From: Berkiella_A sp964633725
Lineage (GTDB): Bacteria; Pseudomonadota; Gammaproteobacteria; Berkiellales; Berkiellaceae
Direction: 5' to 3'
NCBI GenBank assembly: GCA_964633725.1
Contig: CAZWHY010000014.1
Location: forward strand, 3,650-67,649
Length of the DNA: 64,000 nucleotides
This document shows, one piece after another, positions 54,711 through 63,447 of this stretch. The notes below the pieces were generated by a model, which was not told the DNA's origin, made no database searches, and saw only the letters and a program-made list of their open reading frames with translations. Both the position numbers and the translations under genes were made by a program. How positions within the stretch are numbered: the first letter of the stretch is position 1; the number at the start of each line of letters is the position of its first letter.

Positions 54711-55979
54711 TTATTTTTCACCAAAAATTTGTTTAAATATCTTGATCATCGCTTCGTCTTGACTGACCAAAGCCTGTCTTATCTTGACGGTGGGTTCATG
54801 TAATAACTGGTTGGTTAATGTATAAGCTAAATTTTCAATCACTTTTTCGGGTGATTGACCATTTCGCAATTGCTTTTTAGCTTGGATTATAGCATTTTGT
54901 TTTTTAATCTCAGCTTTTTCTCGCATGTTCAATATTATATGGTTATGATTATTGGCATGTAACTTAGCGGCAAAAGCACAAGATTCATAAGCTATTAATT
55001 TTTCTGCTTCTTCGGCTGCTTTTTTCCTAGAGGTTTTATTTTCGTCCGCAATGGCAGTGAGATCGTCAATCGTATACAAGTACACATTGTTATGTCGCTT
55101 TACATCTTCATGAATATCTCTAGGCACCCCCAAATCTAGCATTAATATGGGTCTGTGCTTTTGACCTTTTAAAGATTGTTTAACCAATTCATAATCAATC
55201 AAACGCTCTTCACTGTAGGTTGAGGTTATAATAATATCTGCTTGGGAAATACAATCTTTTAATTCAGACAATGGTCTAGACTGCATATTAAATTCTTTTG
55301 CCAACTTACACGCTTTATCATACGTTCTGTTGGTAATCATAATATTTTTGATTTGCTGCGTTTTTAAGTGCGGAATTAAATCTCGGATATTTTCCCCAGC
55401 ACCCAACAATAAAACACGAGCAGTACTCAAATCAGAAAAAATGCGTTTAGCCATTAATACAGACAAATAAGAAATAGACGTTGGATGCTTGGAAATTTCT
55501 GTTTGAGTTCGAACTTTTTTAGCAACAGAAAAACTCGCTTCAAACGTTTGCGATAAAACGCGCCCCATTGCGCCTTGTTGCTTTGAATGTTGGTATGCTT
55601 GTTTTAACTGCCCTAGTATCTGCGTTTCTCCTAACGCCAATGAATCTAACCCACAAGCCAAGCGCATCAAGTGTTTCACAACCAAATTACCTGACAAATG
55701 ATAATATGCATTTGTATCCAACGATTGAGCAACGGGATGAAATTCCTGCCACCATTTTAATATCTCACTTGGTTGATATCTTTGAATCTGAAAATCTTGC
55801 GCTTTGACTCTGCCATAAATTTCCGTGCGGTTACAAGTAGATAACAACACAGCTTCTTCTAACGCCGTCCGCGCAACCAAATCAGTCAATGCCTGATTTC
55901 TCACATCTGGAAAAAACGCCAATTTTTCGCGAATTTCTATTGGCGCGGTTTTATGACTGACTCCAATCGCAACAAGCAC
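54711..55979 (-). CDS. hemA: Glutamyl-tRNA reductase
   Basis: HemA (422 aa) reduces Glu-tRNA(Glu) to glutamate-1-semialdehyde, the first step of C5 heme synthesis. The catalytic Cys is near residue 50 in STCNRTEIYG. The NADPH domain (VLLLGAGENIRDLI) and a C-terminal dimerisation helix follow. I start at GTG 55979 because GAGGAG lies 5 nt before it and the family begins with LVAIGVSHKTAP. The frame extends 72 nt upstream without a ribosome binding site. Confidence 0.96.
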   Translation of the reverse strand: MLVAIGVSHKTAPIEIREKLAFFPDVRNQALTDLVARTALEEAVLLSTCNRTEIYGRVKAQDFQIQRYQPSEILKWWQEFHPVAQSLDTNAYYHLSGNLVVKHLMRLACGLDSLALGETQILGQLKQAYQHSKQQGAMGRVLSQTFEASFSVAKKVRTQTEISKHPTSISYLSVLMAKRIFSDLSTARVLLLGAGENIRDLIPHLKTQQIKNIMITNRTYDKACKLAKEFNMQSRPLSELKDCISQADIIITSTYSEERLIDYELVKQSLKGQKHRPILMLDLGVPRDIHEDVKRHNNVYLYTIDDLTAIADENKTSRKKAAEEAEKLIAYESCAFAAKLHANNHNHIILNMREKAEIKKQNAIIQAKKQLRNGQSPEKVIENLAYTLTNQLLHEPTVKIRQALVSQDEAMIKIFKQIFGEK

Positions 55980-56112
55980 ACAAGCTCCTCTGGGTTTAAT
56001 TATTAAATTTTTCTTACGTTTTTCTGCTTTCGTGCCGATTAAGTAATGCAAGACTTAGTTAAACGACACATAAGCACCCCCCAATGGAAGTGCTAAGTTT
56101 TAAGGATATCTC

Positions 56113-57801
56113 ATGAAACAGGCAGTCGCATCTTTATCTATATTGTTTTTGACATCCTGGACAGCCATAGCTGCACCTAATGCGCCTGCAATTAATCACA
56201 GCAAGCAAATAACCAACCACAGACCCATACCAGCAGAAAGTCTTTATCAGCTACTGGCTGCTGAGTTGGCTATCAAAAGAACTCTGCCAGAAATAGCGCT
56301 AGCAAATTATATCGCTGCAGCGAAGCAAACCCAAGATCCAAATGTCGCAAAAAGAGCAACTGAGATAGCTTTAAGCACTGCATCTCTAGAAATTGCTTTA
56401 GAGCCTGGCAAATTATGGGCAAAACTCGACAAAAATAACTTAGAAGCCCAAATCACAATGGCAGCAATTTACCTAAGATTACTACAAGCCGATAAGGCTG
56501 TCCCTTTTCTAGAGCAACTTCAAACAATTAATCCAAAACAAGCACATCAACACTTCCTATTACTATATCAACAGTTACCTGACAAAGAAGAACGCGCAGA
56601 GTTAGTGAAAGCTTTGGATATTTTGACTGACAAAAAATCCAGCTATGCTGCAGAACTAACATTAGGCGAGATTTTGCTTTCCAATGGCAAGCCTAAGCAG
56701 GCTCTAGTATATAGCCAAAAGGCATTACACAAAAATCCCAATGGCATTAATAGCATTCAGCTTTACACTAAAAATTTAGTTGCCTTAAAGCAAATTCCCA
56801 AAGCAAAATCTTTTTTGGATAAAATGGCTAAGCGCACTGATAGGCTAGATATCAAAAGCTATTATTTGCAATTTCTAGCCAATCAGCAGTTTCATGTCGA
56901 AGGCAAAAAAGTTTTGCAAAATATTATTGAAAATTTTAAACTAAAACCTTCTGAAAACTTACAGTTAGCCAAATTTGCTATGCAGGCTGAGTGGTACCCA
57001 GAATCCAAAGAACTACTAAAAAAACTTAAAAAAAATTCTGATAGCAAAGATATTGCGCATTATTTTTTAGCTCGAATTGCTGAAATCGAACAAAACCCAG
57101 ATGAAGCTATCGAGTGGTTCCAACAAGTGCTCACAGGACCATTTCATGTATTATCACAAATCAGAGCTAGTGTTTTACTCTCTGATAAAAAACAATATGA
57201 CGATGCCTTAACTGTTTTGTCTAGGGCACAAAGTCAAAATGCAGATGATAAAAAACGTTTAATTATTACTGAAATTGAAATTTTAAATAAAGCTGGAAAA
57301 ACCGAGCAAGCTTTAGACAAATTAAACACCGCGGTTAAATTAGTGCCTTATGATATTGAAATCCGATATTCCAGAAGCTTACTAGCCAGTGAATCAAATC
57401 AACTAGAATTAGCAGAATCTGATCTAAGACATATTTTAACTCAGCATCCTAATCATGTGGATGCCCTCAATGCGCTGGGTTATTTACTAACCAATCATAC
57501 CAAAAGATATGATGAAGCTTATGAGCACTTAAGCAGAGCCTTAAAGCTATCCCCTAATAATCCTACGATCTTAGATAGCATGGGTTGGTTAGAGTACAAA
57601 ATGGGCAAGATGGATCGAGCGCTCACGTCATTACAACAAGCCTCAAAAATAGTGCCTGATCCAGAAATCGCAGCACATTTGGGTGAAGTGTTATGGAAAA
57701 TGAATAATTATAAAGCAGCGAAAGCCATATGGAATCAAGCGTTGGTTATCAGCCCTAAAAATAAATATATTTTAAACGCGATGGATCGATTGATGGATTG
57801 A
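56113..57801 (+). CDS. TPR-repeat protein, exported
   Basis: 562-aa tetratricopeptide protein with a signal peptide (ASLSILFLTSWTAIAAP). Many TPR units follow, clearest near the end (NHVDALNALGYLLTNHTKRYDEAYEHLSRAL, NPTILDSMGWLEYKMGKMDRALTSLQQA). It diverges from hemA, the place where many gammaproteobacteria have a TPR gene followed by lolB and ispE. Here neither follows. A likely role is assembly of an envelope complex. Its stop codon lies inside an 8-bp tandem repeat. Confidence 0.85.
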   Translation: MKQAVASLSILFLTSWTAIAAPNAPAINHSKQITNHRPIPAESLYQLLAAELAIKRTLPEIALANYIAAAKQTQDPNVAKRATEIALSTASLEIALEPGKLWAKLDKNNLEAQITMAAIYLRLLQADKAVPFLEQLQTINPKQAHQHFLLLYQQLPDKEERAELVKALDILTDKKSSYAAELTLGEILLSNGKPKQALVYSQKALHKNPNGINSIQLYTKNLVALKQIPKAKSFLDKMAKRTDRLDIKSYYLQFLANQQFHVEGKKVLQNIIENFKLKPSENLQLAKFAMQAEWYPESKELLKKLKKNSDSKDIAHYFLARIAEIEQNPDEAIEWFQQVLTGPFHVLSQIRASVLLSDKKQYDDALTVLSRAQSQNADDKKRLIITEIEILNKAGKTEQALDKLNTAVKLVPYDIEIRYSRSLLASESNQLELAESDLRHILTQHPNHVDALNALGYLLTNHTKRYDEAYEHLSRALKLSPNNPTILDSMGWLEYKMGKMDRALTSLQQASKIVPDPEIAAHLGEVLWKMNNYKAAKAIWNQALVISPKNKYILNAMDRLMD

Positions 57802-57819
57802 TGGATTGATGGATTGATA
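57788..57819. repeat. 8-bp tandem repeat (GATTGATG)
   Basis: Three perfect and one 7/8 copies of GATTGATG run across the TPR stop codon (57799-57801). The stop falls within the first two copies, so copy-number change would not alter the protein. Confidence 0.8.
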
Positions 57820-57879
57820 CTGATTCTGAACAACCAGAGCCTGTCTTCTACAGAAATAAAATAATGGTTGAGGAATATT

Positions 57880-59250
57880 ATGGCATATCTTAAAGAGATA
57901 ATTCAATTATTCGAACTACAGCAAGAACCAAATTCAATTAATCTTGAAGCGCTCAATGAATTGATTACACAACATAACACTCAGCCACGTGAACCCAACC
58001 CTGAAGACTTAAGCGAAATTAAAAATATTATAGATTCTTTATTGTCCAGCCAAGGCCAAGATATTGAAAGAGAACATTATGGATGTGAAGCAACACATAT
58101 AGATAAAATCATTATTGCACTACTACAATTAAACGATCTAAAAAATGACATGGATTTTATTGCAAAAATTCATTACCAGTCATATGAATACTTAAACCTG
58201 CCTATATATCAGAGTACTAATAAGTTACTTTATGACTATTGGGGAGATAGTGTTACATACGCTGAAGAGGAATTGATAGTACAAGATAGCTCCGTTCCTA
58301 AAATTTTCAATGTTATATGGCTTGGTAATACTCTGCCTGAAGATTTAACCCACAATTTATCAAAACTATTGCCTGTGGCACAAAAAAATAATTTTGAAAT
58401 ACGCCTTTGGACAGACAACCCATCAAAACAGGAAGCTATATTTAATCATTTGCCCAATGCAGCCAAACAGTATGTCAACTTAGTAGATATACAAACTTTA
58501 TATCCTCAAATGCAGCAAGATCTGGGTATGGAAAAAGCAAATATTATGGAAAGCTTTATAAATCAAGAGATGAGTGGTTTCCATAATTTTGCAGCTGCTA
58601 GCGACTTACTACGGATTTTGATATTAAAACAGCATGGTGGCATTTATTTAGATTTAGACATTGAGCTCGCTTTTAACCCTAAGGAACAAAATGAAAATAC
58701 TACTATAGGGCAATTTGAAAATGAATTGGGTTTTAAGCAGCTGATTAGGAAAGTATCCCTACAATACGGATTTGGCGAACTTTATTCGAGTAGAAATGAT
58801 ATGTTACAAAGTGCCAAAAATCACCCGATTTTGGACAAAGCATTGGAGTTATGGCTACTACATTATCAAACTCAACAAATAGGAACCCTACCACATCAAT
58901 ATAAAGATAAAACAGGGTTTTTTCCTTCGGCAACCGATCAAAGAAGATATGGCCAAAGTCATTATGAAAAGAAAGGAGAATTCAGTTTTGTGAAAAAGCT
59001 AAAAGAATTACAAACAGGTAACTTAGGTGTTGCTCCTATTGAGATTGCACGACAAGTATTTTTACAACAATATAACCAACAACATAACAAAACACTTGAA
59101 GTGGACGATATTATGTTTGGTTATGACTCAAAACTGGTGCATGATGGTTTGGGAGAAGACCACATTCACTGTGGAGATCTCTTATTTGAGCATAAACTAG
59201 CACATTCTTGGCTCAACGATAAAAAGAAAAGAAGACCCAATGAAATATAA
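57880..59250 (+). CDS. TcdA/TcdB-like glycosyltransferase, candidate effector
   Basis: 456-aa protein with a GT-A glycosyltransferase domain like clostridial toxins and Gly_transf_sug proteins: VIWLG (Trp147), a helical block, the LLRILILKQHGGIYLDLD motif with the metal-binding DxD (Asp258, Asp260), and a late WLNDKKK. There is no signal peptide or membrane helix. The N-terminal 130 residues are helical and unassigned. Start at ATG 57880, with GAGGAA upstream; TTG 57868 is weaker. Soluble enzymes of this kind in Legionella (for example SetA) are secreted and modify host proteins. Bacterial sugar-polymer synthesis is the alternative. Confidence 0.75.
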   Translation: MAYLKEIIQLFELQQEPNSINLEALNELITQHNTQPREPNPEDLSEIKNIIDSLLSSQGQDIEREHYGCEATHIDKIIIALLQLNDLKNDMDFIAKIHYQSYEYLNLPIYQSTNKLLYDYWGDSVTYAEEELIVQDSSVPKIFNVIWLGNTLPEDLTHNLSKLLPVAQKNNFEIRLWTDNPSKQEAIFNHLPNAAKQYVNLVDIQTLYPQMQQDLGMEKANIMESFINQEMSGFHNFAAASDLLRILILKQHGGIYLDLDIELAFNPKEQNENTTIGQFENELGFKQLIRKVSLQYGFGELYSSRNDMLQSAKNHPILDKALELWLLHYQTQQIGTLPHQYKDKTGFFPSATDQRRYGQSHYEKKGEFSFVKKLKELQTGNLGVAPIEIARQVFLQQYNQQHNKTLEVDDIMFGYDSKLVHDGLGEDHIHCGDLLFEHKLAHSWLNDKKKRRPNEI

Positions 59251-59264
59251 GTATTTTATTAAGC

Positions 59265-60017
59265 CTACAAAAAGCTAGAATGCCCCAACCAATATGGCTC
59301 CGGATAATACGAGAATAACAATACGCCATTTTTAATTTTATTAATAATGGGCGCTGCCATTTTGGGACTTAGTGCGGGACAACCATGACTACGTCCTAAA
59401 CGACCCTGATTTTTGATCATATGATCGCCCACATAGTTAGCTGAATGTATAACTATCCGTCTATTATAGGCATTACTATTGATTCCGCTTTCCAAACCAT
59501 GCAAATTCAATGAGCGCCCATGCTTACCATGATACGTTGTACCGGTTAAGAATAAGCCAACACTACTTTGATGGCTATTAGGTTTATTAGAGAACGATCT
59601 CGCATAATTGGCTCCACTTCCACTACCATGAGCCACATGGGTATGGTAAACCACCTTTTTTTGCACTAAATCAAAAACCCACAACCGCTTCTTTGTAGAA
59701 GGCAAAGAGTAATCTATCACCGTTATAAGATTGCTACGGGTAATGCCTTTACTTTTCGCATTTTTATGCGCTTTCAGCGCTAATTCTAAAACTTTTGGGT
59801 TTAAATTAGAGGTTTTAGATAAATTTTGATACAAGGGAGACGTATTATGCCGAGTAATGCTGTGTTGAATTTTGGGTTGATTTTGGGCGCTAGATTGAAG
59901 ATTAGACTGGGAACTGAACGCCTGGCTTTGATTCATTGCCCCAAGGCTCAACAGCAAAGATATTAGAATAACGCTTAGACTTAAAATAGATAAAAACTTG
60001 AATCGCTGAAACTTCAT
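59265..60017 (-). CDS. Murein L,D-transpeptidase catalytic domain protein (YkuD_2 family)
   Basis: 250-aa exported protein of the YkuD_2 (PF13645-type) family. The N-terminal membrane/signal segment (FLSILSLSVILISLLLSLGA) is followed by a linker rich in Q/S/N. The catalytic domain runs VIDYSLPSTKKRLWVFDL, HVAHGSGSGANYARSFSN, SSVGLFLTGTTYHGKHG to GRSHGCPALSP with the nucleophile Cys (about residue 212). Start at ATG 60017, with CGGAG 4 nt before it; the ATG 36 nt upstream has none. The likely role is peptidoglycan remodelling in the periplasm. Confidence 0.85.
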   Translation of the reverse strand: MKFQRFKFLSILSLSVILISLLLSLGAMNQSQAFSSQSNLQSSAQNQPKIQHSITRHNTSPLYQNLSKTSNLNPKVLELALKAHKNAKSKGITRSNLITVIDYSLPSTKKRLWVFDLVQKKVVYHTHVAHGSGSGANYARSFSNKPNSHQSSVGLFLTGTTYHGKHGRSLNLHGLESGINSNAYNRRIVIHSANYVGDHMIKNQGRLGRSHGCPALSPKMAAPIINKIKNGVLLFSYYPEPYWLGHSSFL

Positions 60018-60152
60018 AATACTCCGAATAACGCATACATATTGATATTTCAAGTATGGTTGTCATTAAATGGATGCGAACTTTAACATTAATACGGTAT
60101 AAATTGAAGTTGAACTACACAAACAAGTCGACTGACTTATTGGGCGCAAATA

Positions 60153-60188
60153 CAAAACAGAGCACTCTTTTTTCATTAAGCACTCTGT
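60153..60188 (-). terminator. Terminator-like hairpin after the outer membrane protein gene
   Basis: On the minus strand, ACAGAG / CTCTGT stem extended by G-U pairs, followed by TTTTG, 42 nt past the stop of the gene at 60230. Confidence 0.4.
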
Positions 60189-60229
60189 AAATATTTGGGG
60201 TGTTCGTGATTATTATTATAGGAAATTAA

Positions 60230-60964
60230 TTATAGAAAATTATAAATAAGAGAAGCCTTACCCATATTGGTTCTTGGATTCATCCTTGCTGTGACTAATG
60301 TCGCAGCGTCACTGCCTGTGCTACTCATTGTAATAGAGTTATTGCCTTTGGATATATAATTATATTCCATTCTAAGGCTTAAACCATGTACACTCGGTAT
60401 AGGAATTTCAGCACCCAAACCAGCAACTAAGCGATAATTTCTTTTACTGTTTGTTGCACCATACGTTAAAGGCGTTGCGTCTGTACCAGCTACTGTTAGC
60501 TCATCTTTGCTGGTTTCTACACCAAGACGAACATAAGGCATGAAATAAGGCAAAAACTCATAGCCTGCTCGGCCACTAAGACCTACCACTGCGCCTCGAT
60601 CAAAGCGTGCTGACGTGCTATTGGCATTAGCTGAAGCTGATGTAAATGCAAAATTACGCGTATCATCAATATCACGCCAATCTACATTGAGCTCGCCACC
60701 AAATACCCAACCATTACAATGTGCTTGCAAACCACCTAATAATCCCCAGACAAAACCAGAGTCATTATGTGTTTTGACAACTTCTGTCACACCAAATGGT
60801 ACAGCAGCAGCTGCTGAGTCTGTCATACCCATTGATAAGTCACCACTTCTATCTGCATAACCAGCAGAAGCGCCCACTAACCAATTCCATTCCCATGCAG
60901 CATTTGCGGCACTTGATGCCATGAGTGCTGTACTCATACAAATTACTGTTCCTAACTTTTTCAT
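60230..60964 (-). CDS. Outer membrane beta-barrel protein (Opa/Omp25-like)
   Basis: 244-aa outer membrane protein. The signal peptide (KKLGTVICMSTALMASSAANA) is followed by an eight-strand-type barrel (WEWNWLVGASAGYADRSG, FVWGLLGGLQAHCNGWVFGGELNVDW, AGYEFLPYFMPYVRLGVE, LVAGLGAEIPI, LSLRMEYNY) and a C-terminal aromatic-rich end (ASLIYNFL). The pattern matches surface opacity-type proteins found in Legionella and Coxiella relatives. GGGG lies 6 nt before the ATG, and a good sigma-70 promoter lies upstream, so high expression is likely. Confidence 0.82.
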   Translation of the reverse strand: MKKLGTVICMSTALMASSAANAAWEWNWLVGASAGYADRSGDLSMGMTDSAAAAVPFGVTEVVKTHNDSGFVWGLLGGLQAHCNGWVFGGELNVDWRDIDDTRNFAFTSASANANSTSARFDRGAVVGLSGRAGYEFLPYFMPYVRLGVETSKDELTVAGTDATPLTYGATNSKRNYRLVAGLGAEIPIPSVHGLSLRMEYNYISKGNNSITMSSTGSDAATLVTARMNPRTNMGKASLIYNFL

Positions 60965-61015
60965 ATGTTACCCCATTTATTTTAAAAAACGTGTTAGTTG
61001 AATAAACACAATATA

Positions 61016-61044
61016 GATATAACTCCGTCTAGCATTTTTGTCAA
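61016..61044 (-). promoter_or_regulatory. Sigma-70 promoter of the outer membrane protein gene
   Basis: Perfect -35 TTGACA (61039-61044 on the minus strand) and -10 TATATC (61016-61021) with a 17-nt spacer, about 50 nt before the ATG. Confidence 0.65.
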
Positions 61045-61286
61045 ACCATGTAGAGTAACTTTATCTAGTAGTTGAGTTAGTACTAGGATTTCTATGACTT
61101 AAAGCTTTAAAATACTGGTAAATATGAAATTAATCGTCAAATAATTGGCGGTTAAGATCAAGGACAAAATTTTATTATAAGACTAAAACACAATAATTGA
61201 ATTAACAGATAAGTATTGGCACAATGCACCAAGCCAAAAGGATCCCTCGAATACAATTTTAAGTAAGTTAATGGATAAAATATAGT
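61045..61286. other. AT-rich gap before the restriction gene
   Basis: About 240 bp with no ORF, repeat or RNA gene that I can support. It must hold the start signals for the restriction endonuclease, but no clear -35/-10 pair is seen. Confidence 0.4.
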
Positions 61287-62015
61287 ATGAGCTATTTAAG
61301 TTATATTTCAGACGAAAATTTAATCTCCCATATAAAGTATGTCTTAGATAAGGGCAGAAAAAGAAAGCATGAAGCAGAAAAAGATTTCAATAAAAATGTC
61401 ATTGACCCTTTTGGAGCATTGTTTGAAGTTGCTGCATTCGACCTCAATCACGATATGTGGAAAAAATCGGAAACAATTAGGCAATGCCAAAAAATATTAC
61501 AAAATCATGTTGGATGCCTACATCAAAACATTCTAGGTAATATCCAAGGTTGGAAAAATTCAAATGATATGATTGACTTAGAGTGCGCCGATCAAAAAAT
61601 CATTGCTGAGATCAAAAACAAATACAACACTGTGACCGGTGGAAAACTATCAGATCAATATAGAACACTTAAAGAACTTATTATGCCTAAAAAAAGTGCA
61701 TATTACGGATACACTGCATTTTTTGTAAATATCATACCTAAAAAACCAGGTAGATTTTGTGAACCGTTTACCCCGTCAGATAATTCTACAGGTGAAAAAT
61801 GCCAAGAAAACCAAAATATTAAGATAATTGATGGCGCTAGTTTTTATGCTTTGGCTACAGGAGAAGAAAATGCTTTAATGAATTTCTATAATGTATTACC
61901 CACTGTCATTGAGGATATTTTCAGAAATGAATATAACAATACAAACTTTGAAATATATGATAAAGCAGAATTCTCAAAATATTTTACTATGGCCTATTTA
62001 AGTAACCATGAATAA
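61287..62015 (+). CDS. Type II restriction endonuclease, Eco47II/Sau96I family (predicted GGNCC)
   Basis: 242-aa restriction enzyme of the Eco47II type. The family blocks are KDFNKNVIDPFGALFEVAAFDL, LQNHVGCLHQNILGNIQGW, the catalytic PD-(D/E)xK-like DLECADQKIIAEIKNKYNTVTGGKLSDQYR, and FFVNIIPKKPGRFCEPFTPSD. Known members cut GGNCC. It lies 68 nt upstream of the cognate-type methyltransferase on the same strand. The specificity is inferred from the family. Confidence 0.82.
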   Translation: MSYLSYISDENLISHIKYVLDKGRKRKHEAEKDFNKNVIDPFGALFEVAAFDLNHDMWKKSETIRQCQKILQNHVGCLHQNILGNIQGWKNSNDMIDLECADQKIIAEIKNKYNTVTGGKLSDQYRTLKELIMPKKSAYYGYTAFFVNIIPKKPGRFCEPFTPSDNSTGEKCQENQNIKIIDGASFYALATGEENALMNFYNVLPTVIEDIFRNEYNNTNFEIYDKAEFSKYFTMAYLSNHE

Positions 62016-62083
62016 GGTTTACAATAAGCGTATTACCTCATAAAGTATAACCATGATCAATCTTTTTAGCTTTTGGGGTATGC

Positions 62084-63364
62084 ATGTTTCCTAAATATTA
62101 TAGTGTCGCACAAGTAGCAGATATTCTGGGTATTTCTAAAGAAACATTAAGGAGATGGGACAAAAATGGGAAGCTGGTACCCCAGCGACACCCTGAAAAT
62201 AATTACCGCGTATACCATCATTCTCAGCTTCAACAGTTTGAACAAGCTCAGCAACTTTTTAATAGCAACTGGGCAAAAGAAATAAAAGTTAAGCCGTCTC
62301 GCAAGTATAAACTCATTGAATTATTTGCAGGAGCTGGTGGACTAGCCATCGGAATGGAAAAAGCAGGATTTAAATCCGTGCTTCTCAATGAAATTGATAA
62401 ACATGCATGCAACACCCTGCGCAAGAATCGACCAAAGTGGAATGTCGTTGAAGGGGACATCGCCAATATTGATTTTTCCGAATACAAAAATAAAATTGAT
62501 ATTTTATCTGGTGGGTTTCCATGCCAAGCATTCTCTTTCGCTGGTAAAAAACTAGGATTTGAAGATATTCGAGGCACCTTGTTTTTTGAATATGCCAGGG
62601 CTGTCAAAGAAACCAGACCTAAAGTTATTATTGCAGAGAATGTCAGGGGACTACTCGCTCATGATGACGGAAGGACACTCGATGCTATTTGTAATGTTAT
62701 AGATGAACTGGGTTATGAATTAGTTGAACCCAGAGTATTAAAAGCTGTTTTTTATCAAGTGCCCCAAAAACGTGAAAGGCTATTGCTGGTGGCCATTAGA
62801 AAAGATCTAGCTTCCTTATCACAATTTAGCTGGCCATCTCCCTATACAAGAATCATGACAGTTAAAGATGCATTAAAAGCCGGCGAACTTTACAAAACTG
62901 ATGTACCACTCTCTGAGGGGCAAAAATACCCTAGCCGAAAAAGTGAAATCCTCTCACTAATACCACAAGGTGGGTATTGGCGAGATTTGCCAGACAAAAT
63001 ACAACGAGAATATATGAAAAAAAGCTATTTTCTCGGAGGCGGAAAAACAGGCATGGCTCGTCGACTATCGTGGGAAGAACCAAGCCTTACCCTTACTTGC
63101 TCCCCAGCACAAAAACAAACAGAAAGATGTCACCCGGAAGAAACTCGTCCACTAACAGTAAGAGAGTACGCTCGAATTCAAACTTTTCCAGATGACTGGG
63201 TATTTTGTGGACCACTTACGTCACAATATAAACAAATTGGCAACGCTGTCCCTGTTAATCTGGCTCATGCCGTTGCCCGATCTTTGGTCACTCTGCTCAA
63301 TCAAATTGAAAAATCAACGAAGAAAAACACAGTCAAGAAAAAAGGCGAAAAGACCAAGGCCTAA
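62084..63364 (+). CDS. C5-cytosine DNA methyltransferase with N-terminal MerR-type HTH
   Basis: 426-aa cytosine-5 methyltransferase. SAM motif FAGAGGLAIGMEKAG (about 80-95), the catalytic PCQ (Cys147), ENVRGLL and the late QIGNAVP motif are intact. The first about 60 residues form a MerR/excisionase-like helix-turn-helix (YSVAQVADILGISKETLRRWDKNGKL). This could repress the upstream restriction gene, a control known for some type II systems. A lysine-rich tail ends the protein. It protects host DNA, presumably at GGNCC. Confidence 0.9.
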   Translation: MFPKYYSVAQVADILGISKETLRRWDKNGKLVPQRHPENNYRVYHHSQLQQFEQAQQLFNSNWAKEIKVKPSRKYKLIELFAGAGGLAIGMEKAGFKSVLLNEIDKHACNTLRKNRPKWNVVEGDIANIDFSEYKNKIDILSGGFPCQAFSFAGKKLGFEDIRGTLFFEYARAVKETRPKVIIAENVRGLLAHDDGRTLDAICNVIDELGYELVEPRVLKAVFYQVPQKRERLLLVAIRKDLASLSQFSWPSPYTRIMTVKDALKAGELYKTDVPLSEGQKYPSRKSEILSLIPQGGYWRDLPDKIQREYMKKSYFLGGGKTGMARRLSWEEPSLTLTCSPAQKQTERCHPEETRPLTVREYARIQTFPDDWVFCGPLTSQYKQIGNAVPVNLAHAVARSLVTLLNQIEKSTKKNTVKKKGEKTKA

Positions 63365-63447
63365 TGAATTTTGGTTTTAATTCCGGTATGGTTTTTTAAC
63401 AAAAATATGGAAAACGTGAGCTTTAGAAAGTACACATAATTAAGGGG

